A stretch of 6,787 nt of DNA from Pseudomonadota bacterium. GTDB lineage: Bacteria > Pseudomonadota > Gammaproteobacteria > Burkholderiales > Burkholderiaceae_B. The stretch's first letter is position 1. Each line of letters begins with the position of its first letter. Under the pieces are notes generated by a model, which had not been told where the DNA came from, searched no databases, and was given only the letters and a program-made list of their open reading frames with translations. The stretch is from assembly GCA_023432075.1 (NCBI GenBank), contig JAEYVD010000815.1, positions 1 through 6,787 of the forward strand, read 5' to 3'. Both the position numbers and the translations under genes were made by a program. Below, in pieces: positions 6,592 through 6,787 of the stretch.

Positions 6592-6787
6592 GTGCGCACG
6601 GCAGGACGCGTGGGCTCGGCGTCCTGGCTGGGGCCGTCGAAGGCATCCAGCCACGAAGATGCGTAGGCAGCAGGCGCGGCGAGCGGCTCGCCGCCATCGC
6701 GTTGCGTGCGCAGGCGCAGGATCAATTCGTCCAGCGGCATGGGCCGGCCCAGCGAAAAGCCCTGCCCGTAGCGGCACCCGGCGGCCC
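6582..6787 (-). CDS. EAL-domain protein, C-terminal 67 residues (probable cyclic-di-GMP phosphodiesterase), 5'-truncated by window edge
   Basis: EAL domains hydrolyse cyclic-di-GMP to pGpG and control motility, adhesion and biofilm formation. Only the end of the gene is present. The frame enters at the right edge (first full codon at 6785) and stops with TAG at 6584-6582. The visible part reads AAGCRYGQGFSLGRPMP followed by LDELILRL (residues 1-25 of the fragment). This matches the last conserved block of EAL domains, where the GxxxGQGxxxGRPMP pattern precedes the final helix. About 40 residues follow the domain, rich in Ala, Pro and Asp (GEPLAAPAAY, SSWLDAFDG), with no known motif. The EAL signature, metal ligands and any GGDEF, PAS or membrane parts lie outside, so catalytic competence and domain layout cannot be judged. 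A stand-alone EAL protein or a GGDEF-EAL hybrid are both possible. It is co-directional with the small Gln-rich gene but separated from it by 163 bases. Confidence 0.82.
   Translation of the reverse strand, partial: AAGCRYGQGFSLGRPMPLDELILRLRTQRDGGEPLAAPAAYASSWLDAFDGPSQDAEPTRPAVRTVA

Noticed and set aside
6590..6601. A perfect 12-bp palindrome, CCGTGCGCACGG
   Set aside because: It lies in the last codons of the EAL gene and is made of common GC-rich codons. No second copy is nearby, so it is weak evidence for an operator.
1..6787. Signs of a mobile element, CRISPR array, tRNA or defence system
   Set aside because: No long direct or terminal repeats, spacer-repeat pattern, cloverleaf, transposase or integrase motif was seen. 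Apart from the small gene the content is ordinary metabolism and signalling.

Overview
The window is GC-rich (about two thirds G+C by hand estimate) and tightly packed, as in a betaproteobacterial chromosome. Protein sequence style and gene order suggest Burkholderiales, possibly the Alcaligenaceae (Achromobacter/Bordetella group). That placement is inference, because no taxonomic marker gene is present.

Bases 1-6123 hold three + strand genes that overlap by 4 bases at each junction: the 3' part of treZ, complete malQ and complete treY. They form most of a TreY/TreZ trehalose pathway. TreY isomerises the reducing-end glucose pair of a malto-oligosaccharide into a trehalosyl unit, and TreZ releases free trehalose from it. 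MalQ disproportionates the shortened glucans so that TreY can use them again. All three enzymes keep the acidic catalytic triad of the GH13/GH77 (alpha-amylase) superfamily. No signal peptide is visible on MalQ or TreY, so the pathway is probably cytosolic. treZ runs off the left edge, and the operon may continue upstream.

Bases 6124-6238 are a convergent intergenic gap. It carries two compound hairpins, one just after treY and one directly after the stop of the next gene on the - strand. Neither has a good U tract.

Bases 6239-6418 (- strand) encode a 59-residue protein that is about 36% glutamine and lacks every bulky hydrophobic and aromatic residue except methionine. It has a strong ribosome binding site and an internal repeat of about 19 residues. 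It resembles a hydrophilin-type disordered protein. Its position beside a trehalose operon makes a role in desiccation or osmotic stress plausible but unproven. Its leader can form two mutually exclusive short hairpins, one of which would cover the ribosome binding site.

Bases 6582-6787 (- strand) are the last 67 codons of an EAL-domain protein, probably a cyclic-di-GMP phosphodiesterase, with a tail of about 40 residues after the domain. No tRNA, rRNA, CRISPR array, insertion sequence or phage gene is visible. The window is mostly ordinary metabolic sequence, and the least explained element is the small glutamine-rich gene with its leader.
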